A program made the translations under genes and the position numbers. Below the pieces are notes generated by a model, which saw nothing but the letters and a program-made list of their open reading frames with translations, had not been told where the DNA came from and ran no database searches. A stretch of DNA of 64,000 bases. Origin: Ursus arctos. Taxonomy: Eukaryota; Chordata; Mammalia; Carnivora; Ursidae. This document shows, one piece after another, positions 35,221-47,869 of the stretch. The number at the start of each line of letters is the position of its first letter. Position 1 is the stretch's first letter. The stretch covers positions 7,636,199 to 7,700,198 of the forward strand of contig NW_026623078.1 in NCBI RefSeq assembly GCF_023065955.2, in the 5' to 3' direction.

Positions 35221-37920
35221 TATTTAAAGAAATAAAAGAAACAAAAGCAAGAGAGAAAAGACTCAAATGATTAGAGTCAGAAATGAAGAGGGACACTTAA
35301 CTGTTGATTTTACAGAAATAAAAAGGACTATGAAAATAGTATGAATAGTTGAACACCAATAAATTGGATAACTTAGATGAAATGAACAATTTCCCAGAAA
35401 CACACAAATCTATCAAAACTGACTCATGAAGAAACAGAAAATCTGAACAGACTTATAACTAGTAAGAAGATTAATCAGTAATCAAAAATCTTCCAACAAA
35501 GAAAAACCCATGACCAGTGAATTCTCCATAACATTTAAAGAAGATTTAATACCAATCATTCTCAAACTTTTCCTAAAAATTGAAGAGTATGGTACAGTTA
35601 CTAACTCATTCTATGAGGACTGCATTATTCTGATACCAAAGCTAGAGAAAAATAATACCAAAAAACTAGGGACCGATATCCCTTATGAATATTGATGCAA
35701 AAATCCTCAAGAAAATGTTAGCAAACTGAATTCAGCATATGAAAAGAATGATTATATATCATGTCCAAGTGGGATTTATTACCAGAATGCAAGGATTGTT
35801 TATCATATGAAAATCAATCAATGTAATACGCCACATTAATGGAATGTAGGAGAAAACCATATGATCATCTGCATTGATGCAGAAAAAGCATCTGAAAAAA
35901 GAAAAATCCAACACCCTTTTATTACTATAAACAGTCTACAAACTAGGAACAGAAAAGAACTTCCTCAACCCGATATAGGGACATTGATCAAATTCCCACG
36001 GCCTAACATCACACTTAATGGTGACAGTCTGAAAGCTTTTCCTGTAAGAACAGAAACACAACAAGTTTGACCACCTTTCAACACTTCTTTTCAACATAGT
36101 AGTGGAAATTCTAGATAGGCCAGTTAGGCAAAGAAAGAAAGTACAGGCATTCAGATTGAAAAGGAAAAAGTAAAATTATCTCTGCTTACAGATGGCATGA
36201 TCTTATATAGAGAAAACCCCAAAGATTACACAGATAGTTTGAGGTAATAAATGAAGTTGCAGGGTACAAATCAACATGCAAAAGGCAGTTGTATTTCTGT
36301 ACACTAGCAGTGAATGATCTGAAAAAGGAAATTAAGAAAACAGTTCCATTTACAGTAGCATCAGGAAGAATAAAATACTTAAAAATAAATTTAATCAAGG
36401 ATATGTAAGACTTCTACAGATAGAATTAATCCTACTACAAGTCTACTGTAAAACTTTGCTGAAAGAAATTAAGAAAGACATGAATAAACGGAAAACATTT
36501 CATGTTCATGAATTGGAGGAAGCCTTAATATTGTTAAGTGACAATAGTCCCCAAAGAAATCTACAGAATGAGGGCAATCTCTATCAAAATTCCAATAGCA
36601 TTTTTTTCTGGATGGAGAAAACCCATCCTGAGATTCATATGGAGTATCAAAGAATCCTAAGTAGCCAAAATAATCTTGAAAAAGTAAAACAAAATTGGAG
36701 GACTCGCAGTTCCTCATTTCAAAACTTAATACAAATCTACAGTAATTAAAATCATATGGTATTGTTATTAGGACAGAGATATGGAACAATGGAATAGAAT
36801 AGAGGCACCCAAAATAAACCCTTATATGTGCTGAAATTATTTCTGACAATGGCACTAAATCCATGGGGAAGAACAGACTTTTCAACAAATGGTGATAGTT
36901 ACCTGGATAGCCATATACAAAAGAAGGAAGTTTGGCCATGCACAAAAATTAACAATTAATCAAAGACCTAAACTTAAGAGCTAAAACTATAAAACTGTTA
37001 GATGAAAAAACAGGAGAAAATCTTCATTTTCTGTAGGAACTCCTACAGCAATGCAATTTGAAAATGGGCAAAGGACTTAAATAGATATTTCTCCCAAGAA
37101 GATATACAAACGACTAATAGACACATGAAAGGTGCTCCACATCATTAGTCACTAGCGAAATGCAAATCAAAACCATAATAAGATACCACTTCATACCCAT
37201 CAGCATAGCTATGATCAGAAACCATGGGAAATAACAAATATTGATGAGGATGTGAAGAAATTGGAACTCTTTTGCACTGCTGGTGGGGCTTTTAAAAGGC
37301 ACAGCTGCTGTGGAAAATTGTTTGGATTCTTCCTCAAAAAATTTAACAGAATTGCCAGGTATCAGCAGTTTCACTCTTGAGTATATATCCAAGAGAATTG
37401 AAAACTGGGACTCAAACAGATACTTGCTCACCAGTATTCATAGCAGCATTATTGACAACAGCCAAAAGAAGGAAACAACCCCCTGGTGCTAACAATATAG
37501 CATCAGATGAATAGATAAACAAAATATTGTATATACATAAAACTAAATATTATTCATCCTTTAAAAAGTGAAATTCTAATATATGCTACACCTTGTGTGA
37601 ATCTTGAAAATACGCTTAATGAAAGAATACATACACAAAAAATCAAATATTATTTGATCCCACTTATATGACTTATCTAGAATAGGCAAATTCATAGAGA
37701 TAGAAAATAGCATAGACATTAGTAAGGAGTGAGGGGAATGGAGAGTTACTGTTTAAGAGGTACAGAGTTTCTGTTTGGGCTAGTGCTAAAGTCCTTGAAA
37801 TAGATAGTTGTGATGGTTTTACACCATTATGCATACATTTAATGCTACTGAATTGCCCACCTAAAAATAGTAAAAATGGCAACATTCATGTGTGTTTTAC
37901 TATAATAAAAACAAGTACAG

Positions 37921-38229
37921 AAAAAAGGAAGGGAGCAGTTAAAAGAGCTACTTATTCTCTGATGTTTGTTTTAGTTCATAAATTGGTCATTTTACCAAAA
38001 TTCATACCTCTGTAGTACACATGTGTATGTAGAGGCACACTGTAGCTAAAAATATATAAATCTGATTTAAATAGACTATTTAGTAAAACTTAGTTTGATA
38101 CTAATATTAAGAATGGGTATATTGAATTAAGGTCAATCAATCGCTTTCTAAATATATATAAGTTCACAGGATTCTAAAATTCCAGTGATGTCCCAAGTAA
38201 GTTATCATTAAATTTATAAATACTACAAA
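37921..38229. other. Intronic sequence
   Basis: No repeat recognised. Confidence 0.4.
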
Positions 38230-38376
38230 CATGATCATTGCTAACATTTGTATGAGTGTTCATTATATGCCAGGTATAGTGCTCAGTTTCTGAATCTTAT
38301 TTAGCTTCACAATAGCCCTTCAGGATTGTTACTCTTTTTTCCCCTATTTTCTATACCAAGAAACCTAAGCATAAAG
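38230..38376 (-). repeat. MIR fragment
   Basis: 'ttcattatatgccaggtata', 'gtgctcag' and 'cttcacaatagcccttcagg' are the reversed MIR core. Confidence 0.7.
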
Positions 38377-38940
38377 ACTCACTGAGGAAAGACCTTTTTC
38401 TGTCTCACAAAGCAGAACTCTGCAAAAATATTTGTTAAAGTATTAGGTATAAGTGTTAAACAGGGCTTACCCCTCCCTCCCCACTGTCTCTCTCTGAGAA
38501 GAGGCTGGAATAATGGATTGTCACCTTGCAGAGTCCCATCATGAGGCTCAAGAAGAGTTGGCAATTAATCTGACCTAACAGTAGATGCTGTGTTGTGACC
38601 AACCAGTGATAAGGTGGCAGCAGGGAGAGGAATGGTGACCAGAATCCATGAGATTGTTACTGGGTTGAGCAGCCTGTGGGAACAAAGAGATATGTTGGTT
38701 CCTTAGATTCAAGGAATGTTGGTGGGAAGAGTACTGAGCCTACACTTGCCAGAGTTTAAGGCCCAATCCTACATTTCTGGTCATTTCTTTGAGTCTCATA
38801 ATGTTTACTTATAACATGGCAGATGATACTATATGTGCCTTTTCACAAGGTGACTGAGGATAAATAATAAATAGGATAGCCCATTATGAACCCAACTGTT
38901 TCCATTTGTATTTCTCTGTGACACTATAGAAACATAATTA
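38377..38940. other. Intronic sequence
   Basis: No repeat recognised between the MIR and the Tigger. Confidence 0.4.
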
Positions 38941-39164
38941 TAATTGACCTTTGAACAATGAAGGGGGTTGGGGTGCCAACCCCCACACAGTTGGAAATTT
39001 GTATAAATTTTGACTCCCCAAAAACTTAACTAGTAATATCCTGCTATTAAAGCAAAAGTCTTACCAATAACTTAAACAGTCAACTAACACATATTTTGTA
39101 TGTTGTATGTATTATATACTATATATTCTTATAATAAAGTAAGCTAGGGAAAAGACAATGTTGT

Positions 39165-39394
39165 AAGAAAATTGTGTAAGGGAGGCACCTGGGTTTCTCA
39201 GTTGGTTAAGCGTCTGCCTCTGGCTCAAGTCATGATTGCAGGGTCCTGGGATTGAGTCCCATATTGGGCTCCTTCCTCAGTGGGGAGTCTGCTTCTCCCT
39301 CTCCCTCTGCCTCCTCCCCCCTGCTCATACTCTGTCTGTCTCTCTCTCAAGTAAATAAATAAAAACTTAAAAAAAAGAAAGAAAATCATAAGGA
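39165..39394 (+). mobile_element. Can-SINE inside Tigger
   Basis: Element 39183-39379. 'aggcacctgggtttctcagt' head, 'cctctggctcaagtcatgat', AAATAAATAAA tail. Flanks AGAAAATTGTGTAAGG and AGAAAATCATAAGG are diverged duplications. Confidence 0.93.
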
Positions 39395-40475
39395 AGAAAA
39401 AATACATTTATAGTACTGTACTACATTTATCTATACCAAAAGTTTAAGTCATCTGTTCACAAGATGGATTATCTGTCTGTTAGAACCTACATCAATATTG
39501 TCTTATATGACACAAAACATTGCAGATGTTATATGTATTACTAACACTAAACATCAAAAATGAAAAGACAATGTGGGAAGAATTCACATTTATTTTACAG
39601 GTTTAATGATTCACATATTGATAACAAAAAAGCAGCAGTATGATTGCAGTATGGTGGCCTATTGTAATGAATACAATTGCTTCATGTAGCTTAGCCTATA
39701 CAATAATGAATGAATGAATCCTTACAAAATTTTTATGGTGTACCATATTATAGTCATATTCATAATATAGTATTGGAAACATTGTTAACATTAAAAAAAA
39801 CCCATTTATATCCGATGATAAGTTGATATGCAGTCTCCAGTTACAAGAGAAAGAGGCATACTGTACAGCAATATAATTCTTTGGAAGAAAGTTATAAAGC
39901 AGTATGAAACTAATGTTATTAATTTTATATTAAATATCACTCACCTTATGCCTAGGTAAGGATAGGCTTACCCCTTGCATGTGAATCTTGTACATGATAT
40001 GATGTTTGATGTTCTACACAATAAATGCTTAGGCAATGATGATGATGACACAAAATTGTCTTGTACAGTTATTAGATTTTCTTGCAAAGATACATGCACA
40101 CATACACCACAGCTAAATTTGTTATCCATATGGCATAATTATTTGTTATTCATTAAGTAGAAGTGGATCATCATAAAGTCTTCATCTTTATTCTCTTCAC
40201 ATTGAGTGGGCTGAGAAGGAAGAGGTAGAGGAGGGTTTAGTCTTGCTCTCTCAAATGTTGCAGAGGCAAAGGATGTAGAAGAGGTAGAAGGAGGGGATGG
40301 AGAGGCAGGCACGCTCAGTGTGACTTTATGGAAATAAATCCTAATATCCATCTGACTTTTTTGCTTTTTGATTTCTCTAAGAATGTTTCTATATGATATT
40401 AGTCCACCTCTTGCTTTAGTTTCAATGCCTATTATCATAGAAGGGTCCATGTTGCAACCGCAGTTTTTTGTGGGT

Positions 40476-40655
40476 TTTTTTTTTTTTTTTTGAAGACTTA
40501 ATTTATTTGAGAGAGAGTATGACCTGGGGGAGAGGCAGATAGAGAGGAAGAAGTAGACTCCCTGCTGAGCAGGGAGCCTGATGTAGGTCTCAATCCTAAG
40601 ACCCTTGAGATCATGACCTGAACTAAAGGCTTAACTGAGCCATCCAGGTGCTCCT
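40476..40655 (-). mobile_element. Can-SINE, minus strand, inside Tigger
   Basis: Poly-T, 'gaagacttaatttatttgag', (GA)n, 'ccctgctgagcagggagcct', ending 'gagccatccaggtgctcct'. It interrupts the element downstream of the transposase. Confidence 0.93.
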
Positions 40656-40867
40656 AAAAGTAGTCTTGAATAATCGGGATCCTTCTGCCAAACTGTCTAA
40701 TGTCAGTTTGTTTTCAGGCACTACTTCTTCTGTGTCTTATCGTCTGGAGCTGGTTTGGAAGCACTCATCTCTGAGTGTAGTGTCTATTAGCTCTTTAATT
40801 TCTTTAAGGTCCATATCTTGAAACCTTTCACACATCCCCACCTTTTTTGCCATATCCACAATCTCTT

Positions 40868-41774
40868 TCATGATTTCCTTGATTGGCTCTGACCTAAATC
40901 CTGTGAAGTCATACACAACATTTGAATACAGTTTCCTCCAGCAGGAATGTATTGTTTGGTCTTGATGGCTTTCGTGGCTTTTTCCCTGACATTGATGGTA
41001 TCTTCAATGGGTAATCCTTCTAGGCTTTCATGATGTTCTCTCTTGGGGTTCTCTTCCATGGTGTTGACAGTCATTTCCATAGAGTAAGCACCATGTGTAA
41101 TGAGACTTAAGAGACCTTATGACATCATGGTCTAGAGGCTGAATTGGAGATGTAGTGTTTGTGGACAAGTAGACTATTTCAGCCCCTTCATTGTTGAACG
41201 CATGGGGTTCTGTGTGGCCAGGGCCATTTTCCAATATTCTTTCAATATTTCAGTTCTTTCAACTGAAAATGCAGTTAGTTACTGGCAAGATACTTTGTGT
41301 CTTCAGCATCAATAGAATCAATACAGGAAAAGGGTTCTCATTGTCCAGGCCTTCTTATACAACCAGAACTGGCAGCTGGTGTTTATCTTTTCCCTTCAAG
41401 GATCAGGATTTAGCAGCTTTATAGATAAGGGTAGTCCTGATTATAAACCTGACTGCATTTGCACAAAACAGTAGAGTTAGCCAGTCCCTTCCTGTCTTAA
41501 ATCTTGGTTCTCTTCCTTACTAATAAATATCCTTTGCAGCTTTTTAAATTTTCTCTACCCAGGTTAGGACACTTTCGTCTGCATTAAAAATCTGTTCAGG
41601 CAGATATCCTTTCTCCTTGATGATTTTCTTAGTGGAGCCTGGGAACTCATCTGCTTCTTCTTGGTTAGCAGAAGCTCCTTTTCCTGTTATCTTCACATTT
41701 TTTAAGCCAAACCTCTTTCTAAAATTATCAAACCATTCTTTGCTGGCATTAAATTCCAGCTTTAGATCCTTCAA
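40868..41774 (-). pseudogene. Tigger transposase relic (DDE family, pogo-like)
   Basis: Three open pieces on the minus strand. 41774-41544 has the helix-turn-helix end and FNADES, the first catalytic aspartate. 41234-41028 holds MENGPGH, where the second aspartate of the DNxPxH motif is Glu, and TTSPIQPLD with the third aspartate retained. 41080-40868 holds the C-terminal end. Stops and shifts between them exclude an active enzyme or a domesticated gene. Pogo-type transposases cut DNA at TA sites. Confidence 0.88.
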
Positions 41775-42184
41775 CTTCTTTTTGCTTTAAGTTGTCATAT
41801 AATGTAATTTAATAGTATAATATACTATATATGTTATAATAATATAATAATACTGCATCTGTGTTTGTTTACATTTCTTTCAACTGCCAATTGAAATCTC
41901 TGTGTGTGTGTAAATTTTGATAAATTTTAACTTTTTATAATGGATTTGTGTATATTTTATGGTAGTAAATGATAAAATAGGCTAATATTTATGTATATTT
42001 TATGCATTTATGACATACCTAACTTGTTCTTAAGTTTTTAGATATTTCCAGGCTAGACGGTTTGTCTGGAAGTTGTTTCATATTGTCACAAATCTCCAAA
42101 AAGTTTTTCAACATATTCATTTTAAAAATCCATGTATAAGCAGGTCCATGCAGTTTAAACCTATGCTGTTCAAAGGTCAACTGC

Positions 42185-43205
42185 ATAACTATGGTTTGGA
42201 GGATTCAACATTCATGCAGTGATTGACTGTGAAAATCATGTAAAACTTAGGTGAAAATTCCAGAGGGAGTGGTGAAGTAATGTTGTAGAGTATTGTGAGT
42301 ATTAAAGGATCAAGTATAGCACTGCTTACTAAGAACCTACATGTGGGGCAAATTAAGTGAAGTCCTAGAGATGAGATATACTACTGACTTGTTTTTGAAA
42401 ATATGTGATGCGTTCAGGTCAAAGGATACTTTTTTTCTGTGTAGAACAAGGTTTATTTACCTCAGAGAGGCTCGACATCATGATCTCAACATAAGTAACT
42501 TTAGTGCAACAACATGAGTGGCCACTGGCCAGAGACACAGCCAGTTTTGATCCAGCTTTGAAGCCCTGTTAAGAACATTACAGTTAAAGCAATAAACTTA
42601 TGGTTAAATATTAAACATTATTGAATGAATGGAATGTTTCATATCTAATGCAGCCTCCCAATTGGTCCATGAGTACTCTTTATCTCAAAGGAAAGATTGG
42701 AAAAGCAAACAAAAAGTTTCACTGTTTAAAAAATTTCTGCTTTCTGACCATGGTCTTCCAGGGGTGGGGTGTTAGTGAGCATGGTCCCTGAGTTCCCTGG
42801 CACCGAGGTACACTGACCTGTGAGCTCCTGTGCAGAGAAGTGTGACTGCATTGCTCTCCCAGTGTGTACCCCTCTTTAAGAACACTCCACTTAGCACACT
42901 AATTCTTTCAGATACACAAACACATTGGGAGCCATCAGGTTAAATAATACATATGAACAAAAATGTATTTCACAATTTAATATAGATTTCTTCTTGCTTA
43001 AAACATCTTGGAAACAATCATGTTCTTCACCTTCTGTATGTTCATATTGTAGAAGCATAACATGCTATACCCATATAGGTCTCAGCTAGAATTAGAAAGC
43101 TTTTCTGAATTTTTCTTTTTTTATTAATTTCAACATAATAATCTAGAAGATAAGACAAAGGTTAGTATAGAGGTGGCCTTTGGTTTTGTCAAAACAGTAA
43201 TGGCT
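42185..43205. other. Intronic sequence, no recognised element
   Basis: No repeat was recognised, and no open frame with splice sites. Confidence 0.4.
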
Positions 43206-43556
43206 TACTGTGGTCACTGAGGGTCTACTCTGTGTTTCCCCTTCTTTGTGGGCACTGTTCTTTCTGCCTGGAGTGTTTTTTCACATACTGCCCTTAGTAC
43301 ATGTCAAAACATATACTTTTCCTGCTCCTTTTCTTGGTACCTTCCATGCCATCTTCCTCCCAACTCAAGGCAAACTTGGTTGCTCCCTCTTGTGTGCCAT
43401 CATGGTTCCTTCCACATGCCTCCATTATAGCACATTCAATAGAAAAGCAACTGCGTTTACCTCTGTCTTTCCTCCTTCACTGTGAGCTTCTTGAGTGCAA
43501 GGCTAGTATCTGTGGCATAATTGGAAATTGGCTTTGCAAGACCTGTATGACCATAT
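43206..43556 (+). mobile_element. L2 LINE 3' fragment
   Basis: 'tgttctttctgcctggagtg', 'cttccatgccatcttcctcc' and 'cactgtgagcttcttgagtg' keep the order of an L2 3' end. Confidence 0.6.
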
Positions 43557-44245
43557 CCCTATGTTGTCCCAGAAAATCTTGAATTTGGAAAGCCAGCTCA
43601 TTTTTGAGGAAGCAGAAATGGGGGTGGGGATATGTATGTTAGTATTTGCAGCTATAAAAGCACATAGTTTACTAGATCTTCATACCCAGCTAAGATAAAA
43701 ATGCTTGGGAAGTTTTCGTCATCTTTCCACAGCCTGATAATATAGTATATAGCAATAGTATATAGTATAGTAGCAAAGACAGGTAGTCTTCACTTAACAA
43801 TAGAACTCTCCTGCTAAATTACTGCCAAGGAGACAAGGAAAAATATATACAAGTAGGCATGATCACTGGGCTTCTAACTGATTTTACGTTAGACATATTC
43901 TCTCTCACAGCCTGGAATGGTGACACTGTAAAAAGTCACTTCAGCATTCCTTATTAGGTGAAAAAAAATTGATCAGAAGACCCCACAAGTTTGTGGACAG
44001 AATTAATGGTGATAATTTTTGTGGAATTTATATGAGCTGGTACCACAACTGGCCCTTAGAAAGTGCTCAGTAAAAGGTTTACCTTCCACTCATTTATCCA
44101 AGAAACAATTGTGTGTTAAGCTCAATACAGGCTTCACTAGCCAAGGGGGTCTGCCTACTTTCCCCGGAGACCCCCACAAGCTGGCCTCTTGACCTGGTTT
44201 CATGTGTGGCTACTATAAAGTTTCCACCTGTGCAGAACAGTAGCT
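43557..44245. other. Intronic sequence
   Basis: Nothing firm. Confidence 0.4.
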
Positions 44246-44402
44246 CTTATTTATTAAGCATCTGTCGCAGGCCTGTCTTTGTGCTGGTGTCACACAACTC
44301 TATTTAGTGTGCACTAACCTTCTGTGAGGCAAGATGACATCATTTGCAAAGGAGGAAGCTGAGGTTGTGTCCTGCTTGTGGTCCCAGGTGTGGGTCTGGA
44401 AG
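44246..44402 (-). repeat. MIR-like fragment
   Basis: 'ttatttattaagcatctgt' to 'aaaggaggaagctgaggttg' follows the reversed MIR core. Confidence 0.5.
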
Positions 44403-45204
44403 AAGAATGAGGATTAGTGCCCCGTTGCACCCACTCCACCCGCCAGACGCTTGTAAGAAGGGTTGGATTCATCAGCACAGGATCTTCCTTTTTAGTACAA
44501 GTGCTTGCAATTTACAAAAGTGACTCAGGCGCATTTGCAAAGATGCCCACTTCTATAGAGCCATTGGGAGGTCATTCCCGTCCTCTGAATCCAGCCACCT
44601 CTGGAGAACAGCATCCAGGCACAGAAGCTGCCCTTCTGGGGACAGGGATAAATATCTTTAGTAGCCCCCAAACCTGAAAAGATTAAGCCTTTCCCCCTAC
44701 TCAAATGTGTATGTGTATGAATAAAAGAATAGATTCATTAAAAAAAAGAAAGAATGAAAAGTGATCAGAAGGAGAAAAAAATCTTAAAGCATCCATGGAT
44801 GTTGAAAAGATTTAAATGTAATATTTTGAATATGAATATCTATAAATTATGAGCTTATTCAAAAAGTTTGCTCAGTAAAAATGGCATCCCTGGCTATTTT
44901 AGGGATACAATCTTATAAAAATAATCCAAAGAGTAGAATAGTAGGAGTGCCAGTGCCTAAAAGATTATTACAACCCCCATCACAGTGTCACATTCTTGGT
45001 GTTGGTTCTCAACATTGGGCCTCTTTTTGATGGGATTGAAGGTCAACTCTTTGCCTTTGGGAGATATGTGAACAGGTCAGGTCACTGTTTTGCGTATTTT
45101 CGCTTTCAGACAAGTCAGTAATGTAAAAACAGAGTTCTGAATCTATATTCCCTTTCCAAAATTTACCTTAGTCCCCTGGCAACAGAAAATATAAATGCCT
45201 ATTT
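44403..45204. other. Intronic sequence
   Basis: No repeat recognised. Confidence 0.4.
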
Positions 45205-45350
45205 GGGGGTGCCGGGTGACTCAGTCGATTAAGTGTCTGACTCTTGATTTTGGCTCAGGTCATGATCTCCCTGTCGTGATCCAAGCTGGCCGTGGAGCCT
45301 GATTAATATTTTCTCTCTCTCTCTGTCTCCTCCTGCCCCTCCCTCTCTAG
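45205..45350 (+). mobile_element. Old Can-SINE with eroded tail
   Basis: 'gggggtgccgggtgactcag', 'tgactcttgattttggctca', CT-rich middle (CTCT repeats at 45311-45330). No A-rich tail, and no clear duplications. Confidence 0.88.
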
Positions 45351-46165
45351 AATCCTATGGATCTTAGAAATAATTGTTTTAATTTAGGAAATGAGAATCC
45401 AGGCCAACAGAATTGTTCCTTGTTCTCTTTTATGGGATTGTCAGTGGAATTTGTCACTTTCAGAGTCCACAGTGCTCACCATTGCACTTTCACTTTACAG
45501 ATGAGAATGCAGAGATTATACAGTTTAAGTATAGTTTGGTGAAACCAACGGAGTCAGTCTGTGGCTGGCTCATAATTAAAATTCAAAATTCCTGGCTCTC
45601 AGATCTGCTTGAGTTGTATCTATTATTGTTTTTACCAATAGTATAATGGACACTTTTTTATAGAAAACAAATTCTTTAATATTTGCTGAGTTACTTTATA
45701 TCTCTGAGGAAGAAACTTTATGTTCTGAAAGTAAACATTGCATAGATTCTCTTTAAATATGAGGAAGTGACAGTGGGAAATAGGAGGATGTGTTGGGAAA
45801 GGAAGTCTTTAACTGGATTATTTGAAAGCAGCAATATTAAGTCTTGAAATACTGCCCAGGGGACAAATGTAGCTGAGCTATTGTTACCTCTACCGCTTTC
45901 CCCTAGTTTAGGGAAAGCATTCGTTAAGGAAGGTAGACTAGTGGCCCAGCAGAAGCATCCAAACTCAGTTCCCCATCCTCCCCCTAGCCTGCCATGTTTT
46001 CTAGAAGCATACCCTGATTAGAATGTACTCATGATGGATAGTGCATTGTGTCCTGTTGTCTCACATAGTTTTGCTTTTAACTTCTTTCCTACCTTTTGTG
46101 TAAGAATCACACCAATTATTGGGGAATAGACTTGTGTTTGTTAGGCTGGTGTTTCATAATTAAAA
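45351..46165. other. Intronic sequence, weak MIR-like trace
   Basis: 'cactttacagatgagaatgc' near 45490 looks like a MIR core, but too short to call. Confidence 0.35.
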
Positions 46166-46312
46166 TAGTTTATGGGGCATGAGATGTGATGAGCACTGGG
46201 TGTTTTATGCAACTGATGAATCATTGAACACTACATCAGAAACTAATGGCGTACTGTATGTTGGCTAATTGAATTTAAATTTAAAAAGTGAAAAAAATAA
46301 ACATGCAGTGAT
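46166..46312 (+). mobile_element. Carnivoran L1 3' end fragment, older type
   Basis: 'ggggcatgagatgtgatgag', 'gggtgttttatgcaactgat' and 'gtactgtatgttggctaatt' lead to an A-rich tail. Compared with the L1 at 4.36 kb the tail reads 'ggctaattgaatttaaa', so it belongs to an older subfamily. Confidence 0.9.
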
Positions 46313-47162
46313 CTTTAAAATTATGTACTGATTTAAGAAATAAATTCTATTATAAAATTTCAAGGAGAATATAATTCTTTGATAATTTTTAGATAATTAT
46401 TAACCTCTTATGTATCTGAGCTTTTGAGTGTAACTCTTTTCTGTGAAGTAAATATTATTTAAAAGACTACATGTTTCTTATCATTTGTATCTCTTTGAGA
46501 ATATAATGGTGGCTTTATGTCCAGTGTTAAGCATGAATAAGAAAGGAAATAATAAGCATATTGATATAGAGCCAAGAAGACACATATGAAATGACCCCAA
46601 AAGATAAGAGATAGATGATTATGACTTGCTCAATCTAAACTAATACAGTATTCTAACTAGAAAACAAAAAAAAGGGTCTATTTTCTTAGTTATTGGTTTC
46701 ATTTTATTCTGTTTTTAACTTTTAAAAATTACATATTGCTTAAGTGGAAATAGAAGTTATTAAGATTACCTCTTTGAAGTTTTTCTTCCAGAAATTGTTC
46801 CTAGCACTCAATAACCTATTGATATCAGCCAGGATCAGCTGTCTGATAAACACAAAAGTTTTAACTTGAAAAATTACAAGAGAATGTGTAGTTTTAGTAA
46901 TGGCCCTTAGAAAAAACTCAGTAAAACTACTGCTTTCACTCCATATGTTTAGGTCTGCATGTAGGTATCATGTCAGTATATGATAGTTGTGTTAGAGCTG
47001 CTGGAACTGTAAATTTGGGCATTAAAAAGTTAAATTGTTGCTTCATAGGTTGGATGGCCTTCACAGGAATTTTTCCTAAATTCCAGGAGATTGCTACCAG
47101 TGGCCTTTACTTATGTTTTTTTTTTTTTTTAGTATTATTTGTAATTTTTCTCTTTCTTCATT
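46313..47162. other. Intronic sequence, poly-T near 47117-47131
   Basis: No repeat recognised. Confidence 0.4.
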
Positions 47163-47360
47163 AATAGGCAAATGCTTGCACCACTAATTATAAATCTTTG
47201 TTAATGGGCCTATGTTGTATGATGATGTAAGCTGTGATGATAGCAACATAAAGAGCAGAAGACAGGTGTGTAAGAGCAGAGTATTTTGTGTAATATTGAA
47301 ACTAAGATGGCATTATTCAAACTAGGTTGTTATAAGTTTAAGATGTTATTTCTCCCTTTT
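47163..47360 (+). mobile_element. Ancient L1M fragment, ORF1-ORF2 spacer
   Basis: It aligns by eye with 32745-32945: 'gtgtaatattgaaactaaga', 'aaactaggttgttataagtt' and 'taagatgttat' against the matching landmarks there. Hence it is a piece of the same L1M type. Confidence 0.6.
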
Positions 47361-47472
47361 ATTAGATAGATTGATTTTTTCATCCCATATTCTTTTCCTC
47401 TCATAGCTTTAGAAGTTATTGCATCTATTTCCTATTGCTTAAGTGATTCTTACAATTTTAGCGTGCCCATTT

Positions 47473-47603
47473 AAACATGTGTTAATCTGAGGTATCTGGC
47501 TGCCTCAGTCGGTGGAGCCTCTGACTCTTGATCTCATGGTCATGAGTTTGAGCCCCACATTGGATGTAGAGATTACCTAATAAAAATAAACATGTGTGAA
47601 TCT
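47473..47603 (+). mobile_element. Short tRNA-head-only Can-SINE with 16-bp target duplications
   Basis: Element 47489-47587: 'ggtatctggctgcctcagtc', 'gagtttgagccccacattgg', 'gattacctaataaaaat'. It lacks the CT-rich tract. AAACATGTGTTAATCT and AAACATGTGTGAATCT flank it. Confidence 0.93.
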
Positions 47604-47613
47604 ATAAACTTCC

Positions 47614-47827
47614 TTTTTTAAAATATTCTATTTATTTATTTTAGAGAGAGAAAGAGCATGTGCACACATGAGTGGAAGGAGGGACAGAGGGAGAGTCTCT
47701 GAATCTCAAGCAGACTCCATGCTGAGCGTGGAGCCCCATGTGGGGCTCCATCGCACGACCCTGAGGTCATGACCTGACCTGAAATCAAGAGCTGGACGCT
47801 TAACTGACTGAGCTACCCAGGCACCCC
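47614..47827 (-). mobile_element. Can-SINE, minus strand
   Basis: T-rich tail, GA-rich middle, 'gaccctgaggtcatgacctg', ending 'gagctacccaggcacccct'. Flanked by 'ataaacttcc' and 'gtaaacttct'. Only ten bases separate it from the flank of the previous SINE. Confidence 0.95.
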
Positions 47828-47869
47828 TGTAAACTTCTAAAATTCATTTATTTCTATATTTTTTCTTAC

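Larger units (their letters stand above)
30891..37920 (+). mobile_element. Ancient sense-strand L1 (L1M), near full length, with four later insertions
   Basis: It begins near 'aaaaaatggtggagtaggaa', passes ORF1 (31.4-32.2 kb), an ORF1-ORF2 spacer (32.5-33.1 kb), ORF2 (33.1-37.5 kb) and ends with 'gttttactataataaaaaca' near 37.9 kb. Insertions: SINEs at 32286, 33502 and 35034, and an MLT1 LTR at 33940 which itself holds a SINE. Subtracting these leaves about 5.9 kb. ORF2 landmarks survive (DAEKASEKRKIQHPF near 35.9 kb; LLTDGMILY near 36.19 kb in place of FADDMILY). Many stops: inactive. Confidence 0.88.
38942..42184 (-). mobile_element. Tigger/pogo-type DNA transposon with both terminal repeats, carrying two SINEs
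   Basis: The left end ATTGACCTTTGAACAATG and the right end TGTTCAAAGGTCAACTG are inverted repeats. The span is 3.24 kb, or about 2.9 kb without its two SINEs, close to the size of a complete Tigger2-like element. The decayed transposase lies on the minus strand between 41774 and about 40.8 kb. The flanking TA duplications are partly mutated. No copy-specific function is visible. Confidence 0.92.

Noticed and set aside
40139..40450. The 103-codon minus-strand frame as a separate small gene
   Set aside because: It sits inside the Tigger terminal repeats, next to the transposase relic, and has no splice or conserved features.
41544..41774. A domesticated transposase gene
   Set aside because: Stops and frameshifts split the coding region, and one catalytic Asp is changed.
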